This document shows, piece by piece, positions 37,780-45,512 of a DNA stretch of 64,000 nt. The notes under the pieces are model-generated. The model saw only the letters and a list, made by a program, of their open reading frames with translations. It was not told the DNA's origin and did not search any database. Source of the DNA: CBDFFW01 sp965246945 (GTDB lineage Bacteria > Pseudomonadota > Alphaproteobacteria > UBA11073); the NCBI GenBank assembly GCA_965246945.1, contig CBDFFW010000002.1, positions 62,001 to 126,000 of the forward strand, given 5' to 3'. The position numbers and the translations under genes are program-made. How positions within the stretch are numbered: the stretch's first letter is position 1; every line of letters begins with the position of its first letter.

Positions 37780-38754
37780 TCATTTCTGTGTTGAGTTAGA
37801 AACTGGTAAATCCGTTACCGATAATTGTTTAGGGGCGGGCTTATCTAGAGTTTTAGCCAGCGGCGTAAACATGGTGGCGGCAGTCGCATTTTGAAAGCCC
37901 CATTGGCCGACGATAATATTCCGCTGCTCATTTTCATAAGCCACCGCGCGCAAGGCGTGCACATGTGCAATCCATGATTGCACTGAAATATTGTTATTAT
38001 CACTATTATGGGCCGGGGTGGCCGCAAAATCATCCACATCCATTTCAATATCCATATAAATATTGCGGTCAATCTCACCCTTATCATTGCGCCGTTCCTG
38101 CAGCAACGTCGCCGCTTTTTCAGCTGGCACCGGCAGGGTTTGAATAAAATCGGGATTGGTAAAAACCACCTGAAAAATATTGGGCCAAGGGGCCATTGGG
38201 GTTACCGTGTAATTCTCGCAATTGCTTTCTACACCAAACCCTTTTTTTTCAGGATAAACCACATTAAACCCTTTGGCATTAATGGGCGTGAAATCAAAAG
38301 CGCTGGTCTGATGATTATAAGCCCCCAGCGGCGCCCGCAATAACATGCGAAACCGCTTCACCGGATTTTGCGCCGATTTATTCACATGGTTTAAAATGGC
38401 TTGCTGCTGCTGCGGCCACAGCACGTCATTCTGCCGGTATAGCGTGTAAAAATCACAGCCCAAAAAATTCATCAATGAATCGCGCGAAGTGGGATTGTTT
38501 AAAGCCGTGCTGACAATTGAATTTTGCGTGCGATACCATAACAAAAACAAGGAAACCCAATCCGCGCGCAAACCCTGCTTCAAAGTTTCCACGCTTTCCT
38601 TCAAAACCTTTTGAGTTTGCTGATCGGTATCCGTGCCAATCGGGTTACCATTTTTACGATGGTCATAGGTCAGCTGGGCGCCTGCCGGTCCCGCCAACAA
38701 ACTGGCGCTAAACAATAAAACCGCGAAACAATACCGAAAACTTGAGTTACGCAT
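37780..38754 (-). CDS. Secreted protein of unknown function
   Basis: A 324-residue protein that I do not recognise. From ATG 38754 it has a signal peptide (SFRYCFAVLLFSASLLAGPA, cleavage near residue 27) and then a polar domain with few hydrophobic stretches. Only two Cys remain, in FLGCDFYTLYRQND and in ESNCENYTV, so one disulphide is possible. The frame continues upstream to 38856, but those residues are not signal-like. It is convergent with flgJ and divergent from trpB, with a 61-base gap. Confidence 0.6.
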   Translation of the reverse strand: MRNSSFRYCFAVLLFSASLLAGPAGAQLTYDHRKNGNPIGTDTDQQTQKVLKESVETLKQGLRADWVSLFLLWYRTQNSIVSTALNNPTSRDSLMNFLGCDFYTLYRQNDVLWPQQQQAILNHVNKSAQNPVKRFRMLLRAPLGAYNHQTSAFDFTPINAKGFNVVYPEKKGFGVESNCENYTVTPMAPWPNIFQVVFTNPDFIQTLPVPAEKAATLLQERRNDKGEIDRNIYMDIEMDVDDFAATPAHNSDNNNISVQSWIAHVHALRAVAYENEQRNIIVGQWGFQNATAATMFTPLAKTLDKPAPKQLSVTDLPVSNSTQK

Positions 38755-38815
38755 CTGTCTTATTATAGACTGTATCACGCTGTGCTGCAATTGGCATGGC
38801 AATGAAGTTTTTGTC

Positions 38816-40027
38816 ATGACCGCCGCCACTCGCCCCAACACCACCCCCAATGCCAACGGCCATTTCGGCCAATTTGGTGGGCGGTATGTGGCGGAAACGT
38901 TGATGCCATTGGTGTTGGAGTTAGAGCAGGCTTATGCGGCGTGCAAGGCCGATCCCGCTTTTTGGGCAGAATTGCAATATTATTGGACACATTATATTGG
39001 CCGGCCGTCACCACTATATTATGCGCCGCGCCTCACCGAACATTTGGGCGGCGCGAAGATTTATTTAAAGCGGGACGAGTTGAACCACACCGGCGCGCAT
39101 AAAATCAATAACTGCATGGGACAGATTTTGCTCGCGCGCCGCATGGGCAAACCACGCATTATCGCCGAAACCGGCGCCGGCCAGCATGGCGTCGCCACCG
39201 CCACAGTTTGCGCGCTGTTTGGCCTGCCTTGCACGGTTTATATGGGCGCGACTGATGTGGAACGGCAGCAGCCTAACGTCTTCCGTATGAAGTTGCTGGG
39301 CGCGGAAGTGATTCCCGTCACTTCCGGCAATGCCACGCTGAAAGATGCGATGAATGAAGCGCTGCGCGACTGGGTCGCCAATGTGCATGATACCTATTAT
39401 TTGATTGGCACCAGTGCCGGGCCGCACCCGTTCCCCATGATGGTGCGGGATTTCCAAAGCATCATCGGCCGCGAAACGCGCGCGCAAATGCTGGAGGCCG
39501 AAGGGCGGTTGCCGGATAGCCTCGTCGCCTCGATCGGCGGCGGCAGCAATGCTATCGGCCTGTTTCATGATTTTCTGGGCGAGCCAACCGTGCAAATGTA
39601 TGGCGTCGAAGCCGCCGGGCATGGCACGCACACCGCCCAGCATGCCGCCAGCATCACCGGCGGCCGCCCCGGTATTCTGCACGGCAATTTAACCTATTTG
39701 CTGCAGGATGAAGACGGCCAGATTACCGAAGGCCATTCCATTTCTGCTGGCCTCGATTATCCCGGTATCGGCCCCGAACACGCGTATTTACACGAAACCG
39801 GCCGCGTGAAATATGTCAGCGCGACCGATGATGAGGCGCTGGCCATGTTCCAGCTGCTCAGCAAACTGGAAGGGATCATCCCGGCGCTGGAACCTGCGCA
39901 TGCGCTGGCCTATGTGGCCAAACTGGCGCCGACTTTGCCGCCTGAACATCTGATGGTTGTCAATCTCTGCGGCCGTGGTGATAAGGATATTTTTACGGCC
40001 GCCAAAGCGCTGGGAATAGAAATTTAA
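38816..40027 (+). CDS. trpB: Tryptophan synthase beta chain
   Basis: PLP enzyme joining indole and serine to make tryptophan. The 403-residue product has the PLP lysine in LNHTGAHKINNCMGQILLAR (Lys96), the glycine-rich phosphate loop in SIGGGSNAIGLF and the COMM/hinge region GRETRAQMLEAEGRLPDS. It is the canonical TrpB1 length. Unusually neither trpA nor trpF flanks it: a minus-strand unknown gene follows 6 bases later, so the trp operon is broken here. Confidence 0.97.
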   Translation: MTAATRPNTTPNANGHFGQFGGRYVAETLMPLVLELEQAYAACKADPAFWAELQYYWTHYIGRPSPLYYAPRLTEHLGGAKIYLKRDELNHTGAHKINNCMGQILLARRMGKPRIIAETGAGQHGVATATVCALFGLPCTVYMGATDVERQQPNVFRMKLLGAEVIPVTSGNATLKDAMNEALRDWVANVHDTYYLIGTSAGPHPFPMMVRDFQSIIGRETRAQMLEAEGRLPDSLVASIGGGSNAIGLFHDFLGEPTVQMYGVEAAGHGTHTAQHAASITGGRPGILHGNLTYLLQDEDGQITEGHSISAGLDYPGIGPEHAYLHETGRVKYVSATDDEALAMFQLLSKLEGIIPALEPAHALAYVAKLAPTLPPEHLMVVNLCGRGDKDIFTAAKALGIEI

Positions 40028-40032
40028 TTTAT

Positions 40033-40596
40033 TTAGGGAGAATGTAGGCTCAACTGGCGTAATTGTGATGTTTCGAGTGGCGCGCCCAAAATTTGGGCAA
40101 TGCTATTGGCGGGATAGCAGCTGGCATTGGCTTTAATTTTTTCTTGTAACAATTGCAGGTCGGAATTGGTCAGATAAAATTTTGCCGCATGGTCGCGGTC
40201 CTTCACTAAAATGCTGAATTGATGGAGCGTTTCACAATCTGTACTGGCATCGGTGCCTTCGAAAGCAATCGATGCAATTTGCTTTTTGGCAATTTGCGTT
40301 AATATTCCCTGCTTTAAACATTCATGGGTAACGGGTAATTCAGCCAGAAATTTAGTAAACACCTCTGCAAATTCCTTTCTGGCAACATAATGGTTATGCG
40401 CCTGCCAAAATGACTCTTGGGTGTTTTGTTCAAGAAATTCAATTCGATTCAAATCAAGATAATCAAACCTTAAAGCTAAAAACTGTCCGGTTTTAACATC
40501 TATAAATTCAACAACTAGTTTTGAATTTTCGGCAGCCCAATTATCGCGTGCGAAACGGTGAAAAATATAATTTTCTGATAATCGATTGTAACGCAT
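40033..40596 (-). CDS. Hypothetical protein
   Basis: A 187-residue soluble protein without signal peptide or membrane segment and without a motif I recognise. It is rich in Phe, Asn, Glu and Lys, with alternating strand and helix pattern (KLVVEFIDVKTGQFLALRFD near the N-terminus; HQFSILVKDRDHAAKFYLTN near the C-terminus). Base composition is AT-richer than trpB and dcd around it, suggesting an accessory insertion. Convergent with trpB (6-base gap), tandem with dcd. Confidence 0.55.
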   Translation of the reverse strand: MRYNRLSENYIFHRFARDNWAAENSKLVVEFIDVKTGQFLALRFDYLDLNRIEFLEQNTQESFWQAHNHYVARKEFAEVFTKFLAELPVTHECLKQGILTQIAKKQIASIAFEGTDASTDCETLHQFSILVKDRDHAAKFYLTNSDLQLLQEKIKANASCYPANSIAQILGAPLETSQLRQLSLHSP

Positions 40597-40643
40597 ATCA
40601 TTAAATTTAGCAGGTGAAGAAGCCTATGACAAATACTTGCAGA

Positions 40644-41207
40644 CTATTTCTGCAACAAGCGCGGCAGTGTCACGCCCTTTTGGCCCATATATTTGCCTTT
40701 GCGCATGGCATAGGTTACTTCACACGGGCTGTCGCCTTTTAAAAACAGGAATTGGCAGATGCCCTCATGCGCATAAACGCGGGCGGGCAAGGGCGTGGTA
40801 TTGGAAATCTCCAGCGTCACTTGCCCTTCCCAGCCGGGCTCTAATGGCGTCACATTCACAATCAACCCGCACCGCGCATAGGTGGATTTGCCAAGGCAAA
40901 TCACCAGCACATCATCCGGAATGCGGAAATATTCGACCGTATGCGCCAGCGCAAAAGAATTGGGCGGGATCACGCAAATATCGGTTTTGCGATCCACAAA
41001 ACTGGTCGCATCAAATTGTTTGGGGTCGACAATTGCATTATCGATATTGGTAAAAATCTTAAAATCATCTGCCAGCCGCGCATCATAGCCATAAGACGAC
41101 AGACCATAAGAAATGACCCCTTGCCCCGTTTGCTTCTCCAAAAACGGCTCAATCATCGCGTTTTCAGCCGCTTGGCTGCGGATCCAGTGGTCGGGCATAA
41201 TGGACAT
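40644..41207 (-). CDS. dcd: dCTP deaminase
   Basis: Converts dCTP to dUTP for dTTP synthesis. The 187-residue product has the trimeric-dUTPase-like fold with SYGLSSYGYDARLADDFKIF, a VDRKTDICVIPPNSFALAHT strand, GKSTYARCGLIVNVTPLEPG containing the catalytic Arg/Glu region, and the C-terminal GKYMGQKGVTLPRL. ATG 41207 is used; ATG 41198 (MPDHWIR) is an equally good alternative nearer typical family length. It is monocistronic by position. Confidence 0.95.
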   Translation of the reverse strand: MSIMPDHWIRSQAAENAMIEPFLEKQTGQGVISYGLSSYGYDARLADDFKIFTNIDNAIVDPKQFDATSFVDRKTDICVIPPNSFALAHTVEYFRIPDDVLVICLGKSTYARCGLIVNVTPLEPGWEGQVTLEISNTTPLPARVYAHEGICQFLFLKGDSPCEVTYAMRKGKYMGQKGVTLPRLLQK

Positions 41208-41326
41208 GCCATTGGCTTAGCACCCAAACGAACGCTTGTCGAAGAAGTTTCATGTCTTGCAAGTATTTATGGGTTTGCTTCAACTTTTGCGAGATGGTAT
41301 AAATAAATGATATTTAAGAGATTTCG

Positions 41327-42382
41327 ATGAAGCAGGATTTAAACGAAATAATCGAGCAATATGATGGACCCCGCGATTGGCCCAAGGTTGCGGAGGCGTT
41401 GCATATCCTCTTCAAAGAGATTGAAGGCACGGACAAGCCATCGATTGAGGAAATTGTTACCCATTATTTCGCCGATCAGAAAAAAAGTGTCGATTCCGCC
41501 ATTTATAATTTTATGATCCGCTCCGCCCAGCGTGCCGACCGCTGCGGGCTGGAAGATTTTGGCACCCAAACAATACCGCGGCACGATAAAGCCGCCTATC
41601 ACACCTATGATCACTTTCGCGAAGCGGTAATCGGCACCATCGTGTTTATCGGCATCTGGAATAAAGCCATTGAAAGCAACAAAATTGATGGCCCGCTAAT
41701 CACGCCTGCTATTGCCATGAAAATGGTGGGGGCGATGGCATCGCATGATTACCGCCGCAGTTTAGGCTGGGCAGAACCCTTATGTGCCATGGAATTACGG
41801 GCGATGCGCTGCGTGGTAGAAGATGCGCGGGCGGTAGGCATGGTCGATGCCGATATTATCGATTGTCTGAACGCAGTTGCGGGGACCATTCCATTTATTG
41901 GCATGAATCCACACCGGTTATGGCCGGTTAAAGATTCGGTAACAGGTGAAAAGATGGAGGTAGGCAGCTTTGATTACGTGAGTGATTTGGTGGCTGCCGA
42001 TGATGCATTAAGCACGGTCCGATGCTTTCAAGAAAATTTGCGCGCCATCCATCGCGGTAAAAATGAAATGGGCTTGGTCATTGCCCAAATAGCAACTGCT
42101 GCCGATGTGCTGAGTATATTTTTGAATATTCCAAAAGTATTCGAAACCAATAATCTGCGTGACACCAAAGAAAAATTACCGCCTAAAAAAAGACAAAATT
42201 TTAAACCAACAGCTTTGGAAAGGGTCGAAAACTGTCTGGGCTTTTTAAATTTTGTAGGCGGCGTGCCAGCTCGGATGGATCTGCTAACTAACTATGCGTT
42301 CCGGCGCTTACTAGAACATTATAAGTGGGAAAAATTGTGCTTAACATATAATGCACCAAAAGTAGCGGTATTGGCACCATAG
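41327..42382 (+). CDS. HD/PDEase-like metal-dependent phosphohydrolase of unknown substrate
   Basis: A 351-residue soluble protein. The YHTYDHFREAV segment (about residues 91-101), MASHDYRRSLG (about 138-148) and a downstream Asp-rich helix DYVSDLVAADDAL (about 216-228) form an H...H...HD...D spacing like the HD superfamily and especially cyclic-nucleotide phosphodiesterase-type catalytic cores (pattern YHxxxH then HD). The middle also resembles HD-domain helix packing. No signal, membrane or sensory domain is visible. The match is by pattern, not close family similarity, so a non-enzymatic role is possible. It stands alone. Confidence 0.5.
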   Translation: MKQDLNEIIEQYDGPRDWPKVAEALHILFKEIEGTDKPSIEEIVTHYFADQKKSVDSAIYNFMIRSAQRADRCGLEDFGTQTIPRHDKAAYHTYDHFREAVIGTIVFIGIWNKAIESNKIDGPLITPAIAMKMVGAMASHDYRRSLGWAEPLCAMELRAMRCVVEDARAVGMVDADIIDCLNAVAGTIPFIGMNPHRLWPVKDSVTGEKMEVGSFDYVSDLVAADDALSTVRCFQENLRAIHRGKNEMGLVIAQIATAADVLSIFLNIPKVFETNNLRDTKEKLPPKKRQNFKPTALERVENCLGFLNFVGGVPARMDLLTNYAFRRLLEHYKWEKLCLTYNAPKVAVLAP

Positions 42383-42440
42383 CAAAAAAAATTAGAAAAT
42401 AAAATTCTTTTTTCTGTTTGCTTTCGGAGGCGGTTTAATT

Positions 42441-42476
42441 ATGAGTATCTCGGTCGCCCGTTGGCGGCCTCAATAA
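42441..42476 (+). CDS. Possible 11-codon leader-like ORF
   Basis: GGAGG at 42427-42431 lies ten bases before an ATG that opens MSISVARWRPQ and a stop. The second half of the ORF can fold (GGTCGCC, CGTT loop, GGCGGCC at about 42451-42468). No plus-strand gene starts within 350 bases, so an attenuator role is not supported. It may be noise. Confidence 0.2.
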   Translation: MSISVARWRPQ

Positions 42477-42510
42477 TCAGTTATACTGACAATATATTTA
42501 GCAGATAAAA

Positions 42511-42772
42511 TTATAATGGCGGATCAGAATCTAAAGGTCTTGACCAGCGCTGCTCGCAAGCAGCCGTATCATCAGTTCCCCATTCTCTGATAGCACCCAG
42601 ACCAAAAAACATAAGGCCGAAAACAGCAATCAACTCGACAGTATCTGTCGCATGAACATTTGGTGTTTTCTGGCATTGTTCAACGATTGCACTACCGAGT
42701 AAAACAAAAGCGCTGGCCGTCGCAAGTTTTGAACAGGGCGGTATTTTTTTTAATTATTCTAACAATAGACAT
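42511..42772 (-). pseudogene. Small membrane protein gene with a frameshift in an A8 tract
   Basis: On the minus strand an ATG at 42772 opens MSIVRIIKK, then meets an A8 run (42744-42751 as T8 on the given strand) and stops soon after in that frame. Removing one A joins it to a long frame that reaches TAA at 42511 and encodes a plausible product of 87 residues: a hydrophobic helix (LATASAFVLLGSAIVEQC), a second one (LIAVFGLMFFGLGAI) and a polar tail. The frame downstream of the run has no start codon of its own before its middle. Either the gene is broken, or the A8 tract causes productive polymerase or ribosome slippage, or it is a sequencing error. Function unknown. Confidence 0.5.
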
Positions 42773-42830
42773 TTTTACTCCATATGCCTTCATTTGCAAT
42801 TTGCTATGCTAATGTCAATACTAACAATTC

Positions 42831-43856
42831 ATGAAAATCGCGTTTAATCAGATTGCGCAATGGTTGCAGACAATTCCGGCGCATATTGCGGTAGTACTGG
42901 TTTATGGGCCGGATCATGGGCTGGTGCGGGAACGCGCAGCCATGCTGGCCAAGCAGGTGAATAACAATATTGCTGATCCGTTTCAGGTCACGCTGCTGGA
43001 TGCCGATAGCGTGGCCAAAGATCCCGCGCAATTGGTGGCCGAAGCGCAAACCCTGTCACTTTTTGGCGGCAAACGCTTGCTGTGGATCCGCGGCGGTGGT
43101 GATGGGGTGACTAAAGCGGTCGAAGCCTTGCTGCGCGACGCTGATCCCCACACGGCCATCACGATTATTGAAGCGGACGAGCTGGCCCCGCGTAGCCCAT
43201 TGCGCAAGCTGTGCGAAGCGGCTGGCAATGCCGGTGCCCTGCCATGTTATGCGGATGATGCGCAAAGTGCCGGTAAATTATTGGATGATGCGTTGCGAAC
43301 CAGTGGCTGGCGCATTGCGCCGGATGCGCGGCAGCGTTTATTGCCATCCCTGCTTGGCGACCGGCAAATTGCGCGGAGTGAGCTGGAAAAGCTGTTTACT
43401 TATATGGGCCCGCCCAATACAGGTGCCGACACTATCTCTGAGGCCGATGTGACGGCGATTTGTATTGATCATACCGCCGCCTCGCTTGAAGAATGGGTTT
43501 ATGCCTGGGGGGATCAGCAACCGGCCAAAATGGCCCCGCTGCTCACCAAATTATTGCAGGAAGAAATTTCTTTTACCGTGATTGCCCGCAACACGCTGCG
43601 CCATGCTGAACGGATTGCCCAGGTGCAAATGCAAATGGGCCAGGGCGATCATTTGGAAGCCGCAGTTGACGCGTTACAGCCACCAGTGTTCTTCAAACAA
43701 GCGCCAAAATTTAAACAACAGGTACAGCGCTGGAGTTTTAAAAACTTACAGCGCGCGATGGCGCAATTATATTTACTGGAAGCGGAAGGCAAACGCGGCG
43801 GCGTACCGCCCGAATTGCTAGTCGAACAACTATTGCTACAGCCAATGGCTAACTGA
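42831..43856 (+). CDS. holA: DNA polymerase III delta subunit
   Basis: Clamp-loader delta subunit that opens the beta clamp. The 341-residue product shows the HolA N-terminal domain (IAVVLVYGPDHGLVRERAAM), the conserved PFQVTLLDADSV segment, SLFGGKRLLWIRG, and the C-terminal helical collar domain beginning near residue 215 (SLEEWVYAWGDQQPAK...LLQEEISFTVIARNTLRH). It lacks a functional ATPase site, as expected for delta. In many Alphaproteobacteria holA follows leuS and lptE; here it is isolated. Its end overlaps the convergent 43849 ORF by 8 bases. Confidence 0.93.
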   Translation: MKIAFNQIAQWLQTIPAHIAVVLVYGPDHGLVRERAAMLAKQVNNNIADPFQVTLLDADSVAKDPAQLVAEAQTLSLFGGKRLLWIRGGGDGVTKAVEALLRDADPHTAITIIEADELAPRSPLRKLCEAAGNAGALPCYADDAQSAGKLLDDALRTSGWRIAPDARQRLLPSLLGDRQIARSELEKLFTYMGPPNTGADTISEADVTAICIDHTAASLEEWVYAWGDQQPAKMAPLLTKLLQEEISFTVIARNTLRHAERIAQVQMQMGQGDHLEAAVDALQPPVFFKQAPKFKQQVQRWSFKNLQRAMAQLYLLEAEGKRGGVPPELLVEQLLLQPMAN

Positions 43857-44223
43857 AATGCAGCGCAAAAGTAGTTTGCGCTTCAAAGCGTTTAAGCACT
43901 GCTTTATGCACTTTTAACAAGGTTGGAATTTGAATGCCGCTAATCGCCGCCGCTTCAATAAAATAGAAAAGCGATGATAGATATTCAGTTTCTGACAATG
44001 GTCGCTGGGGTTTGCCGAAGGTATTGAATAACCCATTTGCAGCGATGGCCATGACATGATCGGGTGACCGTTCGTATAGCGCTTCAAACTTGTCTTTGAA
44101 ATTTTCGGCAAAAGCAGTTTTCTCAAATTCATAACCAAACAAAAATTTGCCAATGGCCGCCATTTCACCGGCTATTTTTTGCGTGTCTTCAAAGCGGTTT
44201 TTGGCAATCAAGTCAATATTCAC
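43849..44223 (-). CDS. C-terminal fragment of a ketopantoate reductase-like protein
   Basis: A 124-residue ORF starting GTG at 44223. Its helical content, with the C-terminal AAISGIQIPTLLKVHKAVLK resembling the ketopantoate reductase ending of the form G(V/I)..PT....ALIK, suggests the C-terminal domain of PanE/ApbA-like enzymes. The frame immediately upstream (44220-44410) encodes matching N-terminal pieces but is frameshifted, and its TGA stop overlaps this GTG. The ORF is therefore probably the last intact part of a broken gene, though it may still be translated. Confidence 0.45.
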   Translation of the reverse strand: MNIDLIAKNRFEDTQKIAGEMAAIGKFLFGYEFEKTAFAENFKDKFEALYERSPDHVMAIAANGLFNTFGKPQRPLSETEYLSSLFYFIEAAAISGIQIPTLLKVHKAVLKRFEAQTTFALHFS

Positions 44224-44410
44224 GCCGCCAAAGCGGTGGTGAAAGTCATTTTATCCATTAAAATCGCTACTGGATCGTGCAAAATGGTAACCTTATGGCC
44301 AGATTTTTCTAAGGCGGGGTTCAGGCAGTTAATCACCTTTTGGTGCCGTTGGCTAATAACATTGTCGCCAGGGTCATCCCAATGCTGCTTAAACCTACTA
44401 AACCAACATT
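44220..44410 (-). pseudogene. Decayed N-terminal part of a ketopantoate reductase-like gene
   Basis: Minus-strand translation gives NVGLVGLSSIGMTLATMLLA, a Rossmann beta-alpha start of the G-x-G-x-x-G type with one Gly replaced. A stop follows, then in another frame a fragment resembling the second NAD(P)-binding strand (LEKSGHKVTILHDPVA) and ILMDKMTFTTALAA, like the LWDKL..NA start of the reductase C-terminal domain. Most of the 130 residues normally lying between these elements is missing. With 43849-44223 it makes a recognisable but disrupted gene. Confidence 0.4.
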
Positions 44411-44482
44411 ACACGCTATGCTTTAGATTCGGCATTGCGCATGTCATTTTTGTGACAAAACTGATCTGTAAAAATATTTTGC

Positions 44483-44488
44483 TATAAT
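44483..44488 (+). promoter_or_regulatory. -10 box preceding a structured RNA
   Basis: A perfect TATAAT, with no good -35 at the usual spacing (AACTGA lies there), about 85 bases before a small ORF and 290 bases before a strong terminator. It is the best promoter candidate for the 44495-44802 transcript. Confidence 0.4.
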
Positions 44489-44568
44489 AAGCCAACTGCC
44501 CTTGACGTAGGCACGGTGAATGCCAAAATATAGCGTATCAACCAATAACCAAGGAAGGAGGTGGTCCA

Positions 44569-44655
44569 ATGTCGAACGCAAAGGATAGCATGCTTAACCT
44601 CATTATGGGCCTAAACAAGGTAACGACAATGGTGGGGGATTACTCCTTCCGTTGA
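44569..44655 (+). CDS. 28-residue small ORF with strong, sequesterable ribosome site
   Basis: ATG 44569 is preceded by GGAAGGAGG (44553-44561), an unusually good Shine-Dalgarno at seven bases. The product is MSNAKDSMLNLIMGLNKVTT followed by MVGDYSFR: a short amphipathic helix with a polar tail. The last codons contain CTCCTTCC, the exact complement of the Shine-Dalgarno, so ribosomes reaching the end of the ORF would expose or free their own initiation site. No similar peptide is known to me. It may be a toxin-like, leader or regulatory peptide. Confidence 0.45.
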   Translation: MSNAKDSMLNLIMGLNKVTTMVGDYSFR

Positions 44656-44773
44656 TGTGCATCAGGCAAGCCGGTGCCTGAGCACACGTCCAAGTCATCC
44701 CATAATGGGGTAAAGTAACCAGTGATTTTTGTTCCGGCTGATAATAAAAATCACTTAACCTTGCGGTTAAACG

Positions 44774-44802
44774 AACCCGTCAGCGCAATCTGGCGGGTTT
44801 TT
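44774..44802 (+). terminator. Rho-independent terminator
   Basis: AACCCGTCAG pairs with CTGGCGGGTT (one G-T pair) around a CGCAAT loop, and the right arm runs into TTTTT. It ends the structured RNA unit and insulates the phosphatase gene that follows. Confidence 0.8.
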
Positions 44803-44858
44803 GTTTGAGCCACGCCACCATGCTTGCTGTTGCAGAAAGGCAACATTATGCTGACTAG

Positions 44859-45440
44859 ATGAAACGATTTAACCAATCTCGGCGTGTCGCTCTATTTATG
44901 GCGGTAGGCATATTAGCCATTTTAAGTTTAATCGGTTTGTATTTGGGCGCATTGCATCTCAGCGGTAATTTTCATGAAGTGTTGCCTGGCGAATTATACC
45001 GCTCCGCCCAGTTAAAACCTGGCGACATCGCCCATTATGCTCATGAATATCAGATTAAAACCATCATCAATCTACGCGGTGATAACACGGGTAAAGCTTG
45101 GTATGATCAGGAAGTGGCAGAGGCTAAAACCAATCATATCATTCACACCGATTTTCGGATGTCAGCCAAACATGAGCTGACCGCAGCGCGCGCTGCAGAA
45201 TTAATCGAAGTAATGCGCAGTGCCGAAAAACCATTGCTTATCCATTGCCAGGCTGGTGCTGATCGGAGCGGCTTGGCCGTCGCGCTGTATTTTGCAGCTA
45301 TTAAAAAAATGAGTGAAACGGCATCTGAATTGCAGCTCTCTATCGTCTATGGGCATTTACCCTTATGGTTCAGCCCAGCCTATGCCATGAGCCGTACTTT
45401 TGAAAAACTGGAACCTAGCCTCGGCTTTTTCGATTCTTAA
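44859..45440 (+). CDS. Membrane-anchored dual-specificity/tyrosine phosphatase-like protein
   Basis: A 193-residue protein with an N-terminal membrane anchor (about residues 10-33) and a periplasmic or cytoplasmic cysteine phosphatase domain. The signature LIHCQAGADRSGLA (Cys130, Arg136) is the C-x5-R-S/T loop, and LPGELYRSAQLKPGDIAHYA and IKTIINLRGD match the DSP/Siw14-like group. The general-acid Asp may lie in IIHTDFRMSAKHE. Similar proteins in Proteobacteria are encoded near exopolysaccharide or lipid A genes; here neighbours give no clue. ATG 44859 lies 56 bases after the terminator. Confidence 0.8.
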   Translation: MKRFNQSRRVALFMAVGILAILSLIGLYLGALHLSGNFHEVLPGELYRSAQLKPGDIAHYAHEYQIKTIINLRGDNTGKAWYDQEVAEAKTNHIIHTDFRMSAKHELTAARAAELIEVMRSAEKPLLIHCQAGADRSGLAVALYFAAIKKMSETASELQLSIVYGHLPLWFSPAYAMSRTFEKLEPSLGFFDS

Positions 45441-45458
45441 ATTTATTGTTTACTATAT

Positions 45459-45506
45459 TACCTCATTCTGAATAGTCAGGTAATGGCGGATCGCAGGATG
45501 AGGTTA
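45459..45506. repeat. Short type B palindromic repeat
   Basis: CCTCATTCTGAATAG on the left and CGCAGGATGAGG on the right are the outer ends of the type B element, with most of the interior missing. It sits between two convergent genes and could form a bidirectional terminator. Confidence 0.55.
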
Positions 45507-45512
45507 AGTGTT

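Larger units (their letters stand above)
44495..44802 (+). ncRNA. Candidate structured small RNA or short mRNA
   Basis: A promoter-to-terminator unit of about 300 nt. Predicted pairings, read directly from the sequence: GGAAGGAG (44553-44560) with CTCCTTCC (44643-44650), which would cover the ribosome site of the enclosed ORF; GTGC..CAGGC with GCCTG.GCAC (44657-44685); GTGATTTTT with AAAAATCAC (44722-44754); TTAACC with GGTTAA (44755-44770); and the terminator 44774-44802. I do not recognise the family: it does not match tmRNA, 6S, SRP or RNase P landmarks. It lies between a decayed gene and a phosphatase gene. It could be a dual-function RNA or a short regulated mRNA. Confidence 0.5.

Noticed and set aside
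44179..44487. Plus-strand ORF of 102 codons
   Set aside because: Low-complexity, Cys-scattered sequence without a ribosome site, overlapping a better minus-strand remnant and the promoter of the RNA unit.
44495..44802. Structured RNA considered as tmRNA (including the permuted two-piece type)
   Set aside because: No tRNA-like acceptor with CCA, no T-arm, and the encoded peptide lacks the Ala-Ala-ending tag typical of alphaproteobacterial tmRNA.
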